Shown here: one piece after another, positions 52,011 through 52,690 of the stretch
Layout: the number at the start of each line of letters is the position of its first letter
Numbering within the stretch: the first letter of the stretch is position 1
Source of the DNA: Propionivibrio dicarboxylicus
Lineage (GTDB): Bacteria; Pseudomonadota; Gammaproteobacteria; Burkholderiales; Rhodocyclaceae
Reading direction: 5' to 3'
Length of the DNA: 52,690 bases
Assembly: GCA_945902805.1 (NCBI GenBank)
Contig: CAMDMZ010000033.1
Coordinates: 1 to 52,690, forward strand
The notes under the pieces: model-generated
Database searches by the model: none
Told to the model about the DNA's origin: nothing
Seen by the model: the letters and a program-made list of their open reading frames with translations, nothing else
Translations under genes and position numbers: made by a program

Positions 52011-52690
52011 ATGAACGAAACTATCATTGCGGCGCCGCAGCCGAAAGCCGCCACGATCAATGCCACGGCGCCAGTGCTGAAGGCCGATGTCAGCAACTTC
52101 GACTTTTACTACGGCGATTTTCAGGCTCTGAAGAAGATCAATATGCCGATCTACGAGAACAAGGTAACTTCGTTGATCGGGCCGTCGGGGTGCGGAAAAT
52201 CAACCCTGTTGCGCTGCTTCAATCGCATGCACGACCTCTACCCTGGCAACCGCTATGAGGGCGGTGGCATTACGCTGCATCCGGACAACACCAACATTCT
52301 TTCGCCGGATGTCGATCCGATTGAAGTGCGGATGCGCATCAGCATGGTGTTCCAGAAGCCGAACCCGTTTCCGAAATCGGTGTACGAGAACGTCGCCTAC
52401 AGCTTGCGCGTGCGCGGCATGACCAACAAGACCGAGATGGATGATCGCGTCAAGAGCGCGCTGGAGAATGCGGCGCTGTGGAACGAGGTGAAGAACCGCA
52501 TGAACGACCTCGGCGCCAACCTCTCTGGCGGTCAGCAGCAACGGCTGTGCATTGCCCGCGCGCTGGCCTCCGACCCCGAGATCATTCTGTTCGACGAGCC
52601 GACGTCGGCACTCGATCCGATCGCCACCTCGGCTATTGAGGAATTGGTGGTCGAGTTGAAGGAGCAGGTGACGATCCTGATCGTCACCCA
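52011..52690 (+). CDS. pstB: Phosphate ABC transporter ATP-binding protein PstB (runs off the right edge)
   Basis: The frame opens at ATG 52011 and stays open to the last base, covering about 226 residues. Walker A is [12 protein letters not shown], the signature [16 protein letters not shown], Walker [14 protein letters not shown], and the final VTH is the switch His. PstB usually has about 260 residues, so only the C-terminal tail is missing. phoU would normally follow. Confidence 0.95.
   Translation, partial: MNETIIAAPQPKAATINATAPVLKADVSNFDFYYGDFQALKKINMPIYENKVTSLIGPSGCGKSTLLRCFNRMHDLYPGNRYEGGGITLHPDNTNILSPDVDPIEVRMRISMVFQKPNPFPKSVYENVAYSLRVRGMTNKTEMDDRVKSALENAALWNEVKNRMNDLGANLSGGQQQRLCIARALASDPEIILFDEPTSALDPIATSAIEELVVELKEQVTILIVT

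Overview
The window reads as chromosomal DNA of a high-GC betaproteobacterium, most like Rhodocyclales (Accumulibacter, Dechloromonas and Propionivibrio types). This rests on protein style, on the PhoB/PhoR, CYTH-CHAD and PEP-type acyltransferase families and on gene neighbourhoods, not on a marker gene. No rRNA, tRNA, CRISPR array or prophage was seen. The left edge cuts through the 3' end of an IS30-family transposase.

Layout. 1-3.1 kb is a decayed zone with an IS end, two broken copies of the 3' end of a WYL regulator gene, a diguanylate cyclase and an OmpA-like protein. 3.1-16.6 kb is mostly housekeeping: WYL regulator, rsgA, M48 protease, esterase, HEAT protein, phytase-like esterase, DUF2207 protein, sixA, a set of tiny genes, an M14 peptidase operon and an MgtE_N-CorA transporter. 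16.7-25.5 kb is a complete phosphonate island: PhnCDE uptake, PhnW, PhnY and PhnA for 2-aminoethylphosphonate breakdown, an alcohol dehydrogenase and a DMT exporter. 26-33.7 kb holds a divergent RHH/ParA pair around a perfect palindrome, a chemoreceptor, a CNNM protein, a CHASE histidine kinase and arsenate reductase. 33.7-40 kb holds a PhoX-like lipoprotein, a diheme cytochrome lipoprotein and phoB-phoR. 40-43.4 kb holds a GNAT enzyme, a CBS-SpoIIE phosphatase and a CYTH-CHAD protein. 43.5-48.9 kb is a tight six-gene minus-strand operon (olsA, olsB, GT4, dgkA, GT4, plcP-like), divergent from pstS-pstC-pstA-pstB, which runs off the right edge.

Phosphorus is the theme. The window combines phosphate uptake (Pst), Pi sensing (PhoBR), phosphate release from esters (PhoX-like and phytase-like proteins), phosphonate use (Phn), polyphosphate-associated CHAD, and a probable membrane-lipid renovation operon that would replace phospholipids with ornithine lipids and glycolipids. 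Three promoters (before pstS, phoB and the phoX-like gene) share the same layout: 7-mer Pho repeats at 11-bp pitch, then exactly 10 bp, then a TAGACT -10 box.

The most unusual sequence signal is a dispersed family of about 25 bp (core AAAAGTCGGTGCTGGCG, then a short variable part, then ACGGCG). There are about 13 copies on both strands, between genes and inside genes. Inside genes they appear to replace rather than lengthen the coding sequence, and they are read in several frames. A DNA-uptake-signal-like or REP-like origin is proposed.
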